In this document: positions 9,701 through 18,060 of the stretch, in pieces
Position numbering within the stretch: the first letter of the stretch is position 1
How the letters are laid out: every line of letters begins with the position of its first letter
Origin: Chryseobacterium gotjawalense
Lineage (GTDB): Bacteria; Bacteroidota; Bacteroidia; Flavobacteriales; Weeksellaceae
DNA length: 64,000 nt
Assembly: GCF_030012525.1 (NCBI RefSeq)
Contig: NZ_CP124855.1
Coordinates: forward strand, 3,038,001-3,102,000
Reading direction: 5' to 3'
Position numbers and translations under genes: made by a program
The notes under the pieces: model-generated
The model's input: only the letters and a program-made list of their open reading frames with translations
What the model was told of the DNA's origin: nothing
Database searches by the model: none

Positions 9701-10289
9701 AAAATACCAAGGTAATGGTAATGGCCAAAATCGCCGAAATAATGATCAGCCATGGGGTGAATGACGCAAACTTGTCCATGTTTTCTGTGCGGGACTTCAG
9801 GATGGCCTGTTCTTCTTTCTGCATCACCGACACGGTATTGCGGATTTCGTCCATGTATTTTTTTCCGCTCAGCAGCTGCTCAGGCGGTACGGTCTTACCC
9901 TCTTTTTTATAATTCAGGTTTCGGTCCAGAATATCTATTCTCGAGTCAATACTGGCTTGAAGTTTTTCCAGATTTTTGCTTTGTCTGTTGGTATTGGTGA
10001 CCTCAGAAGATAACGCGTTAACACCATCTGATATTTTTTCCTTCGCATTATTGTAGGGCTCCAGAAACCGCAGGTCTCCGCTTAACAGATATCCGCGCTG
10101 GCCGGTTTCAGCATCTTTTACGAGCGAAAAAACATGGTCCAGATCCTGAATGATACGGTTGCTGTTCTTTATCATCGCAGAGTTCTCGATCAGGTTTCTG
10201 ATGCTGATATACGATGCCAGAGAGCTTATAAATAAAAGGACTAAAGACAGTCCAAGTCCGTAAAGAAGATTATTTTTAAAATTCATCAT
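6705..10289 (-). CDS. Large hybrid histidine kinase (CHASE3-HAMP-GAF-HisKA-HATPase-three receivers)
   Basis: The 1194-residue membrane kinase has, in order: a transmembrane helix near residues 8-28; a CHASE3 sensor region (about 40-170, with DAETGQRGYLLSGD); a second transmembrane helix (about 175-197); a HAMP linker; a GAF domain (about 290-430); and a glutamine- and glutamate-rich coiled coil. The HisKA domain has phospho-acceptor His536 in SHELRTP. The HATPase domain has LEQVLKNLLSNAIKFT, DTGIGIP and GGTGLGLSIS. Three receivers follow, with Asp852, Asp974 and Asp1123. The second is divergent (EEN in the acidic pocket, MGVPDRNAYE). The coiled coil could be the methylation target of the adjacent CheR/CheB. 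Its start overlaps the stop of the upstream kinase by four bases. Confidence 0.94.
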   Translation of the reverse strand: MMNFKNNLLYGLGLSLVLLFISSLASYISIRNLIENSAMIKNSNRIIQDLDHVFSLVKDAETGQRGYLLSGDLRFLEPYNNAKEKISDGVNALSSEVTNTNRQSKNLEKLQASIDSRIDILDRNLNYKKEGKTVPPEQLLSGKKYMDEIRNTVSVMQKEEQAILKSRTENMDKFASFTPWLIIISAILAITITLVFYRKVSQDFSEKTQLTQELEKKNEETENRLIAIENVAAQISGGNYDILWDQNAQETLGSVAGPLNHMAESLQNSFKTLEEREWLSSSIAHLNDRMMGEKNMEALAADVLGYLTTNTHSHVAAIYLQAEDNQLHLTGSYAMTGSGVKKILKIGEGIAGEAFRSEKEILVQHIKDNGNTISYATGNTKPKNIIAIPITRHNTPLGVMELGAMHDYSPRQLEFLKAVAGNIGLAFYGSLSRIKLQELLEETQAQSEELQTQHSELENINAELEAQSQKLLASEEELRVQQEELMQSNQELEERTGLLEEKNILIEQRNIDIQQKSIELEQSTRYKSEFLANMSHELRTPLNSILLLSKLMTESEDLDEQYVEYAQVMQSSGQGLLTLIDEILDLSKIESGKMTLEINEVPVQEITADMQMLFKPMAKEKNLALNIETDAETTKILHTDKLRLEQVLKNLLSNAIKFTSEGSITLHVSSDDAKEKVYFKVTDTGIGIPKDKMRMVFEAFQQADGSTQRKYGGTGLGLSISRELARLLGGEIQLKSTEGEGSEFTLVVPVNFEEAAALSAQKQEEIPVYAVQEAEIQPERFVTDRIPQQIEDDRDDIKQGDKVILIIEDDTAFAKILLDFSRTKNYKVIVAVRGDAGIEMAQHFKPLAILLDIQLPVMDGWQVMEALKSNPETKPIPVHIMSSMKFKQESLLRGAVDFINKPFALEQMQDIFSKLENALNRSPKKVLIVEENEQHAKALSYFLSANNITTDIANNVSDSIESLHNREIDCVILDMGVPDRNAYETLETIKQNKGLEQLPIIVFTGKNLSKGEESRIKKYADSIVVKTAYSYQRILDEAGLFLHLVEEKNRKKHERISGFGNEGELRNILKDKTVLIADDDVRNIFSLTKALEMHGMKVLPAMDGKEALNALEKEPAVDVVLMDMMMPEMDGYETIREIRSTSEYKNLPVLAVTSKAMMGDREKCIAVGASDYISKPVDIDQLVSLLRVWLYDKI

Positions 10290-11422
10290 TGTACATATTG
10301 ATTTTTTTCCTTCACAGGATTTACCGGTATTGAAAAATAAAATTCAGATCCTTCACCGGGTGCGCTGTTAACGCCTACTGTTCCTTCATGCCTTTCTATG
10401 ATTTCCTGACAGATATAAAGCCCGATGCCCAGTCCCTGAAACCGTTCGGAAGTTTCCTCGATCCGGTAAAATTTGTCAAAGATTTTTTGCTGATGCTCCT
10501 TCGGCATACCCATTCCGAAATCCCGTACCGAAAAGTAAATTTCATCCCCGCATATCATGGAGCTGATGTGGATTTCTTCAGTGTCGGGTGCATATTTAAT
10601 GGCATTCGTCATAAAATTAATAATCACCTGTTCAATCCGCATTTCATCACCGTAAACATTTCCTTCCACATTTCCTTTCTTTACGAGTTTTATTTGGGGA
10701 TTCGATTGCTGCATGATTTCAAGAATATGGTCAAGCAGATGATCAAAAGAAAAATATTTTTTATTAAACTTTAATTTTCCGCTTTCAATCTTCGAAATAT
10801 CCAGAAGGTCCGCAATGAGCAAATTTAATTTTTCAACCTGATTCTGTACTTTATGCAGCCGGGTTCTTACGGTTTCAATATCGTTTTTATCCAAACTCCG
10901 TTCCAAAAGCTGAATATAGCCTTTAATGCTGGTCATCGGTGTTTTCAGTTCATGGCTGGCGATGCTGATGAACTCATCTTTTTTCCGTTCTGCTTCTTTT
11001 CTGAACTCAATTTCTTCGCGCAGAGCTTTCTGCATTTCGTTCAGCGCACGGCTTTGCTCATAAATCCGGTAGAAGGTTTTCACCTTCAGCAGCAGGATAT
11101 TCATATCAACAGGTTTGCTGATATAATCTAGTCCGCCGGAGGAATATCCGCGGGTAATCAGGTTGACGTTGGCGCTGGCAGCAGATAGAAAAATGATGGC
11201 AGTTTCTTTTGCTTTGCTGTAACCCGAAATGGCTTCAGCTACTTCAAACCCGTCCATTCCCGGCATCTGAACATCAAGAATGATCAGGACATATGATTTT
11301 TTAAGTATTTTTTTCAGTGCCTCTTCCCCGGATGACGCGGTATCTACCTCAAAACCGTTTTTTTCGAGCACTTTTTTTAAGGATATTATATTTTCGGGAG
11401 CATCATCTACGATCAGAATCAT
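10286..11422 (-). CDS. Hybrid kinase with N-terminal receiver (REC-HisKA-HATPase)
   Basis: The 378 residues comprise an N-terminal receiver (Asp50 in LIILDVQMPGMDGFE), a short coiled coil, a HisKA domain with His157 in SHELKTPMTS, and a HATPase_c domain with the N box (VIINFMTNAIKY), DFGMGMP and GLGIGLYI. There is no membrane segment, so it is cytoplasmic and probably takes phosphate from or passes it to the large membrane kinase encoded next. It is the first gene of the operon; start ATG at 11420-11422, preceded by an AT-rich region without other genes. Confidence 0.93.
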   Translation of the reverse strand: MILIVDDAPENIISLKKVLEKNGFEVDTASSGEEALKKILKKSYVLIILDVQMPGMDGFEVAEAISGYSKAKETAIIFLSAASANVNLITRGYSSGGLDYISKPVDMNILLLKVKTFYRIYEQSRALNEMQKALREEIEFRKEAERKKDEFISIASHELKTPMTSIKGYIQLLERSLDKNDIETVRTRLHKVQNQVEKLNLLIADLLDISKIESGKLKFNKKYFSFDHLLDHILEIMQQSNPQIKLVKKGNVEGNVYGDEMRIEQVIINFMTNAIKYAPDTEEIHISSMICGDEIYFSVRDFGMGMPKEHQQKIFDKFYRIEETSERFQGLGIGLYICQEIIERHEGTVGVNSAPGEGSEFYFSIPVNPVKEKNQYVQ

Positions 11423-11664
11423 TTTTTAATAAATATTTTAAAATTTAATATAAAAGTCCTCAAATATATAAATTTTGAATCTTTTGACAATCGGTATTCT
11501 TATCGCGGCTTAATTTTTTTTGACTGCGTTCGCGTGATAAAGGTTTTTTACTCCGGAAAACTAAGGAGCTCTTTTTCAAGCCGGTCGAAGTTTTGCTCAT
11601 TTTTGGGCTCTGCAAAACGTTTGATTTTGTCACATCATTCCCGTATAGCAAAAATCATTCCTGA

Positions 11665-11699
11665 TGTCGCGGATTTGCAATCCGTGACGTTTTCTACAG
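11665..11699. repeat. Interspersed palindromic repeat (CGGATT-TGC-AATCCG core)
   Basis: The best copy of a short element with core CGGATTTGCAATCCG, a perfect 6-bp inverted repeat, followed by TGACGTTTT. Related copies lie at 1803-1830, 3697-3725 and 11744-11773, and an inverted one at about 4364-4390. All are between genes. It resembles a REP-like extragenic element. Confidence 0.65.
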
Positions 11700-11941
11700 T
11701 GATTATCAACATCAAATGGTTACTATACTTGCTCCGCTTCTGTTGATGCCGTGGATATGCATTCCGTGACCTTATCTTGATGTCTCGGATTTCTTCAAAG
11801 CTTTGCGTACAGCGTGTTGAGAGGCTTTGTACAGCGGAAAACATGCCGCGGTTTTTTATCTTATGTAAATACCATATTCCCCTTTATACAAGATGCTTTT
11901 ATGAGTTTATTTTACATTATTAACATAAATTGGCATAAAAG

Positions 11942-11972
11942 TTGAAGTTGGGTTAGGCGACTTGTAATTTTA
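11942..11972 (+). promoter_or_regulatory. Probable promoter of the OmpA-family gene
   Basis: A TTG at 11942-11944 is separated by 20 bp from TAATTTTA at 11965-11972, one mismatch from the Bacteroidota -7 consensus TAnnTTTG. Transcription would begin near 11978, leaving a leader of about 48 bases before the ATG at 12026. Confidence 0.45.
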
Positions 11973-12025
11973 AAGTTAGGATCTTTAAAAGAGCAGTAAA
12001 ATAGAAATTAATAAATAATTGTAAT

Positions 12026-13453
12026 ATGAGATTAAATTTAACATGTTTGGCACTAGCGGTAGTTTTACCGACGGCCGTATTTGCACAGGATTCAATAAAG
12101 AGTTCTACAGGTAGTTATCCCAATTCGTATACCTCCGGGTCTGCAAGTGTTTCACCTTTCACTCAGGAATCGAAGAGATTCAATGACTGGGCTATCTCAG
12201 CAGGGGCAGGTATTCCATTGATGCATTCAGCGGATTTAAACTCTCTTAAAGAGTTTGGAGCAGGTCAAAACCTTATCGGATGGTCTGGCTATCTGAGTGT
12301 AGATAAAGCGATTTCACATGCGTTCGGTCTTAAGTTACAGTACGACAAAGGGGAAACAAGACAGGGAGCTGTAAACACCAAAGACCATGTAGCTTCTCCC
12401 AATGGTGATGCTGGAAGAACACAGTATGATGCCATTTCAATTTTAGGTGATTTGAACTTTTCAAACCTTTTGAGAAGAGTTGATAACAAGTCTCCTTACA
12501 GATGGGCTTTGCACGGGTATGCAGGGGTAGGAACTTTAGCTTACAGGGCGTACAGACAAAACGCAGGAGCTTCTTATAACCAACAGTTGGTTACCGAAAT
12601 CAAACCATTTAAGGCAGGCAGTTTATTCGGTCAGGGTGGTGCCGGTTTAAAATACCGTGCTTCCCGTTCACTGGATCTTGAAGCAAGAGGAATGTATGTG
12701 TATACAGGAGATGATACTTTCGATGGTGCACGCACCAAGGGTGGTAGTAATTCTGATAACTTCATTAACCTGACTTTAGGAGCTACCTTGAATTTGGGCA
12801 AACACGAATCCCATGTATTCTGGCATGATCCATTACAGGAAATGTATTACAGAGCAGATGTTTTGGCTGCAAAAAGCCAGGATATTGAAGTTTGTAAATC
12901 AGGTGATGCTGATAATGACGGAGTTTGTGATGACTGGGACAGACAGTTAGATACTCCTCAGGGAGCAAGAGTTGATGGTGCAGGTGTTGCTTTGGATGTT
13001 GATTTAGACGGCGTTATTGATTTGTATGACAAGTGTGTTACCGTTCCGGGACCTGTTGAAAACAACGGTTGTCCTACGAACTCCACTTCTGTAGTGGGTG
13101 ATAACACAAGAGTTTTGGAAGGGATTGAATTCGATTTTAATTCTGACCGGATTTTGCCTTCTAATACCCCAATCCTTAATAATGCGGCTAACTATATTAA
13201 TTCCTCTGCAGGAGCGTATAATGTGATTGGTGGAGCGGATACTACAGGACCTGCTGTTTATAATCAGAGACTTTCTGAAAAAAGAGCGAATAACGTTAAA
13301 AATTATTTAATCCAAAATGGCGTACCTTCAGGTAAAATCGACGCGATAGGAAGAGGTGAAACCAACCTTAAATATCCGGAATGTAACCCAGCGGGCAAAT
13401 GTCCGGAATGGAAAAACAGAGCGAACAGAAGAGTTTATTTTGAAGCAAAATAA
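12026..13453 (+). CDS. OmpA-family outer membrane protein with TSP3 repeats
   Basis: The 475-residue protein starts with a signal peptide (MRLNLTCLALAVVLPTAVFAQ). Residues about 50-275 look like an outer-membrane beta-barrel with alternating aromatic strands. Residues about 285-345 hold aspartate-rich calcium-binding thrombospondin type 3 repeats (DADNDGVCDDWD, DVDLDGVIDLYDKC). The C-terminal OmpA domain (about 360-475, with EGIEFDFNSDRILP, LSEKRANNVKNYLIQNGV and NRANRRVYFE) binds peptidoglycan. Such proteins tether the outer membrane to the cell wall and are among the most abundant envelope proteins of Flavobacteria. It is a monocistronic gene with its own promoter and terminator. Confidence 0.95.
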   Translation: MRLNLTCLALAVVLPTAVFAQDSIKSSTGSYPNSYTSGSASVSPFTQESKRFNDWAISAGAGIPLMHSADLNSLKEFGAGQNLIGWSGYLSVDKAISHAFGLKLQYDKGETRQGAVNTKDHVASPNGDAGRTQYDAISILGDLNFSNLLRRVDNKSPYRWALHGYAGVGTLAYRAYRQNAGASYNQQLVTEIKPFKAGSLFGQGGAGLKYRASRSLDLEARGMYVYTGDDTFDGARTKGGSNSDNFINLTLGATLNLGKHESHVFWHDPLQEMYYRADVLAAKSQDIEVCKSGDADNDGVCDDWDRQLDTPQGARVDGAGVALDVDLDGVIDLYDKCVTVPGPVENNGCPTNSTSVVGDNTRVLEGIEFDFNSDRILPSNTPILNNAANYINSSAGAYNVIGGADTTGPAVYNQRLSEKRANNVKNYLIQNGVPSGKIDAIGRGETNLKYPECNPAGKCPEWKNRANRRVYFEAK

Positions 13454-13483
13454 TATTCTTAAGTTTTAAGATTCTAAAGGAAG

Positions 13484-13512
13484 CCGTCTCAATACTGAGA
13501 CGGTTTTTTTTG
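13484..13512 (+). terminator. Rho-independent terminator of the OmpA gene
   Basis: A perfect 7-bp inverted repeat (CCGTCTC at 13484-13490, GAGACGG at 13497-13503) is followed by a run of T residues, about 30 bases after the OmpA stop codon. A similar hairpin in opposite sense lies at 15200-15225, on the other side of the transposase gene. Confidence 0.88.
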
Positions 13513-13581
13513 TTTTTTTTCTACATTTTTTTTGGTGAAATTATTAGATTTTATTATCTTTAAGTATTGATAATCAATGAC

Positions 13582-15120
13582 ATGAATATTAAATTTAAGG
13601 ATTATAACCAACAACAAAACTGGTTATTCCCGCCATCAATCGAAGAGTTGATTCCTGAGAGTCATCCGGTTCGGATTGTCAATGGAATAATTGAGCAACT
13701 GGATCTGAAATTGCTCATTGAAGAATACAGCAAAGATGGCAAACCAAGCTTTCATCCCAAGATGATGCTTAAGGTGATGGTTTACGCTTATATGGATAAT
13801 ACGTATTCCAGCAGGAAGATCGAAAAAGCGATGCGCGAGAATATTAATTTCATGTGGCTATCGGCTCAACAGGTTGCAGACCATAATACTATTGCCCGTT
13901 TTCGGAGCAAGAAACTCAAGACTATTTTCAAAGATATTTTTAAACAGGTCGTCCTGTTATTAGCCGAGGAAGGACTCGTTAGTTTGAAAGAAGTTTTTAC
14001 CGATGGCACCAAGATAGAGTCTATTGCCGGGAGGTACACCTTTGTTTGGGGCAATGCCATTAAAACCAGAAAAGAAAAGATGGCAGAGCAACTTGAGCAA
14101 ATGTGGAACTATGCTCAAAGCATTGCTGATGAAGAAGACAGCGATCCTACGCCACCGGAGTTTAAAACCATCGATAAAGATAAAATAGAGAAGACCGCCA
14201 AGAAAATAGAAGAGATTATCAGCAAAAACCCGAAGGCTTCTACTAAAGCAAAGGCAAAACTGAGATACATTCAAAAGAATTTTTCTCAGAACCTGGATAA
14301 ATACGAGGAGCAGGAAAAACTTTTAGCAGGTCGTGGCAGCTACAGCAAGACCGATCCCGACGCTACCTTTATGCGCATGAAAGATGATCATATGCAGAAT
14401 GGGCAGCTTAAACCCGCCTACAATGTGCAGGTAAGTTCCGAATCCCAGTTCGTCATTCATTATAGTTTGCACCAAACCACCAACGATTTAAATACGCTCA
14501 AACCACACCTTAATACTTTTGAAGATCTTTATCAGTTTTTACCGGAAGAACTCACCGCTGATGCAGGTTACGGCAGTGAAGAAAACTATGATTTTCTGGA
14601 AGAAAAAAATATAGAAACCTTCGTAAAATACAACACCTTCGATAAGGAACAGGGGATTTTAAAATCGAAAAGAAAGAAAATCAACGAGGACTTCCATCGC
14701 GATAAACTCTATTATAACGAAGAGAAAGATCAATACATCTGTCCGATGGGACAACCAATGAACAAAATCACCAACCGAAATCGAAAAACCAAAAGCGGCT
14801 ATGCTCAGACAAGCTCACTTTACCAAGCTCAAAACTGCAATGGTTGCCCGCTGCGAGGGACTTGCCATAAAGCCCAGGGAAACAGAGTAATAGAACGGAA
14901 CCAAAATTTAGAACGGCATAAGGACAGAGTTCGGGAAAATCTCTTAAGTGAACTAGGTGAAATAAAACGCAGACAACGCACTGCCGATGTAGAGCCTGTA
15001 TTCGCGCATATCAAATCCAACCGGAACTTCAAGCGTTTTACGCACATCGGAATAGAAAAAGCAGAACTGGAGTTCGGATTACACGCTTTAGCACATAATC
15101 TAAGAAAGAAAAGTGCTTAA
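13582..15120 (+). CDS. IS1182 family transposase
   Basis: The 512-residue protein (counting from the ATG at 13582; an in-frame TTG at 13567 would add five residues) matches IS1182-type DDE transposases. The N-terminal domain contains PPSIEELIPESHPVRIVNGI and FHPKMMLKVMVYAYMDNTYSSRKIE. The catalytic core has FTDGTKIES (first Asp) and ELTADAGYGSEENYDFLEE (second Asp). A cysteine cluster follows (CNGCPLRGTCHKA), then VEPVFAHIKSNRNFKRF with the final Glu, and a C-terminal GLHALAHNLRK. The frame is full length and uninterrupted, so the element could be active. It sits directly behind the OmpA terminator. Confidence 0.93.
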   Translation: MNIKFKDYNQQQNWLFPPSIEELIPESHPVRIVNGIIEQLDLKLLIEEYSKDGKPSFHPKMMLKVMVYAYMDNTYSSRKIEKAMRENINFMWLSAQQVADHNTIARFRSKKLKTIFKDIFKQVVLLLAEEGLVSLKEVFTDGTKIESIAGRYTFVWGNAIKTRKEKMAEQLEQMWNYAQSIADEEDSDPTPPEFKTIDKDKIEKTAKKIEEIISKNPKASTKAKAKLRYIQKNFSQNLDKYEEQEKLLAGRGSYSKTDPDATFMRMKDDHMQNGQLKPAYNVQVSSESQFVIHYSLHQTTNDLNTLKPHLNTFEDLYQFLPEELTADAGYGSEENYDFLEEKNIETFVKYNTFDKEQGILKSKRKKINEDFHRDKLYYNEEKDQYICPMGQPMNKITNRNRKTKSGYAQTSSLYQAQNCNGCPLRGTCHKAQGNRVIERNQNLERHKDRVRENLLSELGEIKRRQRTADVEPVFAHIKSNRNFKRFTHIGIEKAELEFGLHALAHNLRKKSA

Positions 15121-15647
15121 ATGGAGCACTTTTTTAGACTATTCTGAAAAACCACATTATCATCTAAAAATTTAACGTCTTAAAAAAGAAAATTAAAAAC
15201 CGCCTCAAATTTTATTTTGAGACGGCTTCTTTTTGTATTCTACTACTGCTTTATAACCGACCGATCTGCTCCTTTCTCTCTTTGTATTGTTTGATTTGAT
15301 CGGGTATTGGAGAAAAGTTTTCGAATGATTAATACTATTGACGGGTTTACTTCGGTACGCCCGCAATGATGTTGTGCAGAAGATGCATTGAGCATCAGAA
15401 CCATCATCATGAATATGAATATCTCTTTCTATTTAATAAAAATATCCATTTTTCAACTTTAATCGCCTGTGATAAGCTTATTAACCATCATTATTCAGAT
15501 AACTTTTTTTCTTCACAGATAACTCCGTCATAAACCAGCAACAAAAGAAGAATACCAAAATTTTGAAAATTGTTGATTTTGAACGTCAGGAGTTTTTCCT
15601 CATCCTGTTGTTCTTTTAACTCCTGTATTTTTAAATTTAATCATGCT
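15121..15647. other. Intergenic region behind the transposase, no gene seen
   Basis: It holds the hairpin at 15200-15225 and otherwise AT-rich DNA without a convincing open frame or RNA signal. It also contains the downstream region of the minus-strand urea transporter operon. I see no clear terminator with a T-run for that operon. Confidence 0.55.
15200..15225. terminator. Hairpin, probable bidirectional terminator
   Basis: A stem of about 10 bp (CCGCCTCAAA at 15200-15209 with TTTGAGACGG at 15216-15225, one mismatch) has T-rich sequence on its right and an A-rich flank on its left, so it could end transcripts from either side. It lies 80 bases after the transposase stop codon. Confidence 0.65.
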
Positions 15648-16535
15648 CTAAATTGATTTTTTCAAAACCACTTTTTTCAGCAGTAAGGTTAGCCAAGTTG
15701 CCGCAACAAAAGGGAAAGTAAATACACCCCCGAATGCATCTAAAATCTTGTAATCAACTATTAAATCATTTAATCCGGCAGTAATAACAACCGCGATGAG
15801 TACCCATAATCCATCAATCTTTTTATGCCCGGAAAAAAAGATGGCAGACAGAACGGCATTGAACCCGAAAAGTCCCATGTGCACATGTTCGAGCGCCTCC
15901 CCATTAAGCTGCGAAATATAGGCGCTCAATAACGAGCCCGCCAGACCGTACAAGGCCGCAACAGGCGAACTGATAAAAACACCCAGGAAAAATAAAAATC
16001 CGGATAGGGGGCTCCCCTGGAAAATTACTTCACCAAAACCCTGGATCGCGGTGAGCACATCAATGAATTTTGAGTCTTCGAATTTTACAGACATTAAATC
16101 TGAAGGCGGAATCTGAGTAAAATGATGCAGCGTAAAAGTAAATACCCAGGTCACCAGAATAAAAGGAAACGTAAACGCCGGAAATTTCCTTTGAATGAAG
16201 AAGTGCTGCAGTATTGCCGCCAAAGACCCGCCGACAATGATTAATGCCCAGATCAGAACGGTAGTTTGAAACAGAAACGCCAGCGCCACGCCTACCAAAG
16301 CTGCGCTGAAACCGTACAGTCCGGCATTTATTTCTTTTTCATCATATTTCAGAAGCTTGGCAGTCTGTGTCGCTGTAGCGGTTGCCAGTATCGAAGCAGT
16401 ACCGCATTGCCAGCTTCCCAGAAATATCCCGATGATGAAGAGGAGTCCCGTCCACCTGTTTTCCTGCAGCATGACCTGCCCCACACCTTTAAGTATTTGA
16501 TCAACAAATGGTATTTGTTTAAAAAGTTTTTCCAT
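15648..16535 (-). CDS. Urea transporter (UT family)
   Basis: The 295-residue hydrophobic protein has about ten membrane segments in two related halves, as in bacterial urea channels. The first half has ENRWTGLLFIIGIFLGSWQCG and NAGLYGFSAALVGVALAF; the second half repeats the theme with GSPLSGFLFFLGVFISSPVAALYGLAGS and HVHMGLFGFNAVLSAIFF. Such channels let urea flow down its gradient into the cell. It is the last gene of the minus-strand urease operon, 19 bases after the UreH-like gene, so it feeds substrate to the enzyme encoded upstream. Confidence 0.9.
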   Translation of the reverse strand: MEKLFKQIPFVDQILKGVGQVMLQENRWTGLLFIIGIFLGSWQCGTASILATATATQTAKLLKYDEKEINAGLYGFSAALVGVALAFLFQTTVLIWALIIVGGSLAAILQHFFIQRKFPAFTFPFILVTWVFTFTLHHFTQIPPSDLMSVKFEDSKFIDVLTAIQGFGEVIFQGSPLSGFLFFLGVFISSPVAALYGLAGSLLSAYISQLNGEALEHVHMGLFGFNAVLSAIFFSGHKKIDGLWVLIAVVITAGLNDLIVDYKILDAFGGVFTFPFVAATWLTLLLKKVVLKKSI

Positions 16536-16554
16536 TTCTCCTTGAATTTAAATG

Positions 16555-17256
16555 TCACCAGCCGAAAAAAACCATGCCTACTCCACAAAGCGTGATGACA
16601 GCGCCACTGATAAGTCCCATGTATTTTTCAAATTTTTCAGAATTAAAAAGGGTAGTCAGGCCGTATCTGCCCAACAGCACCATTCCGAGCATCGTGGCGA
16701 CGGTCGTCAGCGAAAAGGGAATTACCAGTGCCAGAATTTCCGGTACCGAACGGTTCATCCCCGAATAAAAAAGCAGTGGCGTAAGCGGCTCGCTCGGACC
16801 CATCACGAAAATCATGAAAAGGACCAGCGGTGTCACTTTTATCCGGCTTTGCGGGCGTACCATTTCGCCGTGGCTGTGTTCGAAAACATATACTTCTTCG
16901 CCCATGACATCAAAATGTTTGTGCGGTTTATTCCTTAGCGCCTGATAAAATCCGTAGGCCAGGTAAGCGATGCCGAAGATCAAAAGCGCCCATCCCGAGA
17001 GATTGCCGCGAATGTCCTGAAACCAGGTAAAACGGGTCATTTGCCAGCCTAAAAATAATCCGACTGCACCGATCATCAGTGAGCTCAAAACATGCCCAAA
17101 GCCGCACGCAACCGTCAGAAGAACGGTTTTGCTTTTGCTCCATTTTTTCGATTTCGAAAGAACGATGAAGGGCAGGTAATGATCCGGACCTGAAGCAGTA
17201 TGGATGAAACTGATAGACACCGCGCTCAAAGCCAATGCCCACAAAGCTGTATTCAT
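16555..17256 (-). CDS. UreH-like membrane protein, probable nickel transporter
   Basis: The 233-residue protein has about six membrane helices. Its first helix carries HTASGPDHYLPF, like the HxxxxDH metal-binding motif of nickel/cobalt transporters, and a histidine-containing loop (HKHFDVMGEEVYVFEHSHGE) sits between helices. UreH-type proteins import nickel for urease. The location between ureD and the urea channel in the same operon supports this. The alternative label of TauE/SafE-like exporter cannot be ruled out. Confidence 0.8.
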   Translation of the reverse strand: MNTALWALALSAVSISFIHTASGPDHYLPFIVLSKSKKWSKSKTVLLTVACGFGHVLSSLMIGAVGLFLGWQMTRFTWFQDIRGNLSGWALLIFGIAYLAYGFYQALRNKPHKHFDVMGEEVYVFEHSHGEMVRPQSRIKVTPLVLFMIFVMGPSEPLTPLLFYSGMNRSVPEILALVIPFSLTTVATMLGMVLLGRYGLTTLFNSEKFEKYMGLISGAVITLCGVGMVFFGW

Positions 17257-17260
17257 TTTT

Positions 17261-18058
17261 TTAAGGAGTTAAAATCTTTTCTTCCCACAGAAAATCCTGC
17301 ACTGCGAGAAAATAATTATACATCACTTCGGCACCGTGCGATAATGCCCTTAGTACAAATCCACCGCTTTCCAGAGCAGAAATTCCGATTTCCACTTTGG
17401 GAAAGTCTTTTGATTTTTCTATCAGATGATTGACAAGTTCTGTTTTATCGGTGTCTTTTTTGGTGCTCACAAAAATCAAACTTCCCTGATGGGTGAAATC
17501 TTCGAGAATGCCTATATTCTGGATGGGTATTCGCCCAGGTTCTATGAGAACATTATCTTTTACGATCAGTTTCCCTTCATGGAAAACCTCCGTCAGGTTG
17601 TGGAATTTTTTCAGCTTAAAAACTTCACCATAGTGTTTTCTGCCGCAGGTAATGATCTCGCTGATCAATACGCTGCTTTCCTTTCCCAATGTAATTTTTG
17701 CCCGGCTTTCAAAATTTGAATTCTCGTGCGGAACTACCGGGTGCGGAACGAAAGCGAAAAAAGCGTGATCGCCGATATCCACCGTCAGATTTTGGGTGGC
17801 TTTATTTTCCATATCAAACAGCCGCTGATATGACTGCGAAGCCAGCTGCAAGCGGCTCTGTTCTTCTAAACTGATCCCTATAATGTACTGATCGCCGTCC
17901 AGGATTCCCGGTGACGTACTCATGATCATTTGATAAAGTTTGTTGTCTCTTTTCCTTTGTCCTACAGAAACTACACGGAAAGGGGTTCCCACATAAAGAT
18001 CTTTGATATAGGATTTTCCTTCTTTATATCCGGCGGTGATATTCAGTCTGCATTCCAT
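17261..18058 (-). CDS. ureD: Urease accessory protein UreD
   Basis: UreD is the scaffold that binds apo-urease and recruits UreF and UreG for nickel insertion. The frame is open from 18118, but the ATG at 18058, giving MECRLNITAGYKEGKSYIKD, is preferred: it begins three bases after the ureG stop and fits the family's N-terminus. That makes 265 residues. Family features are the N-terminal TPFRVVSVG region and a central IIGISLEEQSRLQLASQSYQR with the conserved glutamine-rich strand. It lies directly after ureG in the operon. Confidence 0.9.
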   Translation of the reverse strand: MECRLNITAGYKEGKSYIKDLYVGTPFRVVSVGQRKRDNKLYQMIMSTSPGILDGDQYIIGISLEEQSRLQLASQSYQRLFDMENKATQNLTVDIGDHAFFAFVPHPVVPHENSNFESRAKITLGKESSVLISEIITCGRKHYGEVFKLKKFHNLTEVFHEGKLIVKDNVLIEPGRIPIQNIGILEDFTHQGSLIFVSTKKDTDKTELVNHLIEKSKDFPKVEIGISALESGGFVLRALSHGAEVMYNYFLAVQDFLWEEKILTP

Positions 18059-18060
18059 TT

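Larger units (their letters stand above)
11423..12025. other. Intergenic region between divergent operons, with palindromic repeats
   Basis: It separates the minus-strand kinase operon from the plus-strand OmpA gene. It contains two or three copies of the interspersed palindromic repeat (11665-11699, a weaker copy at 11744-11773, a fragment near 11780) and the probable OmpA promoter near 11942-11972. Short frames on both strands here have no family resemblance and are judged spurious. Confidence 0.6.
13484..15225 (+). mobile_element. IS1182-type insertion sequence, ends uncertain
   Basis: One transposase gene is flanked by T-rich DNA and two similar GC-rich hairpins facing each other (13484-13503 and 15200-15225, both with CCGTCTC or its complement). 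The facing hairpins may be part of the element's ends, or may just be terminators that flank the insertion. No clean terminal inverted repeat or target duplication could be fixed by eye, so the coordinates are outer limits. Confidence 0.35.

Noticed and set aside
11460..11844. Short frames between the kinase operon and OmpA
   Set aside because: They run through palindromic repeats on both strands and lack any known motif.
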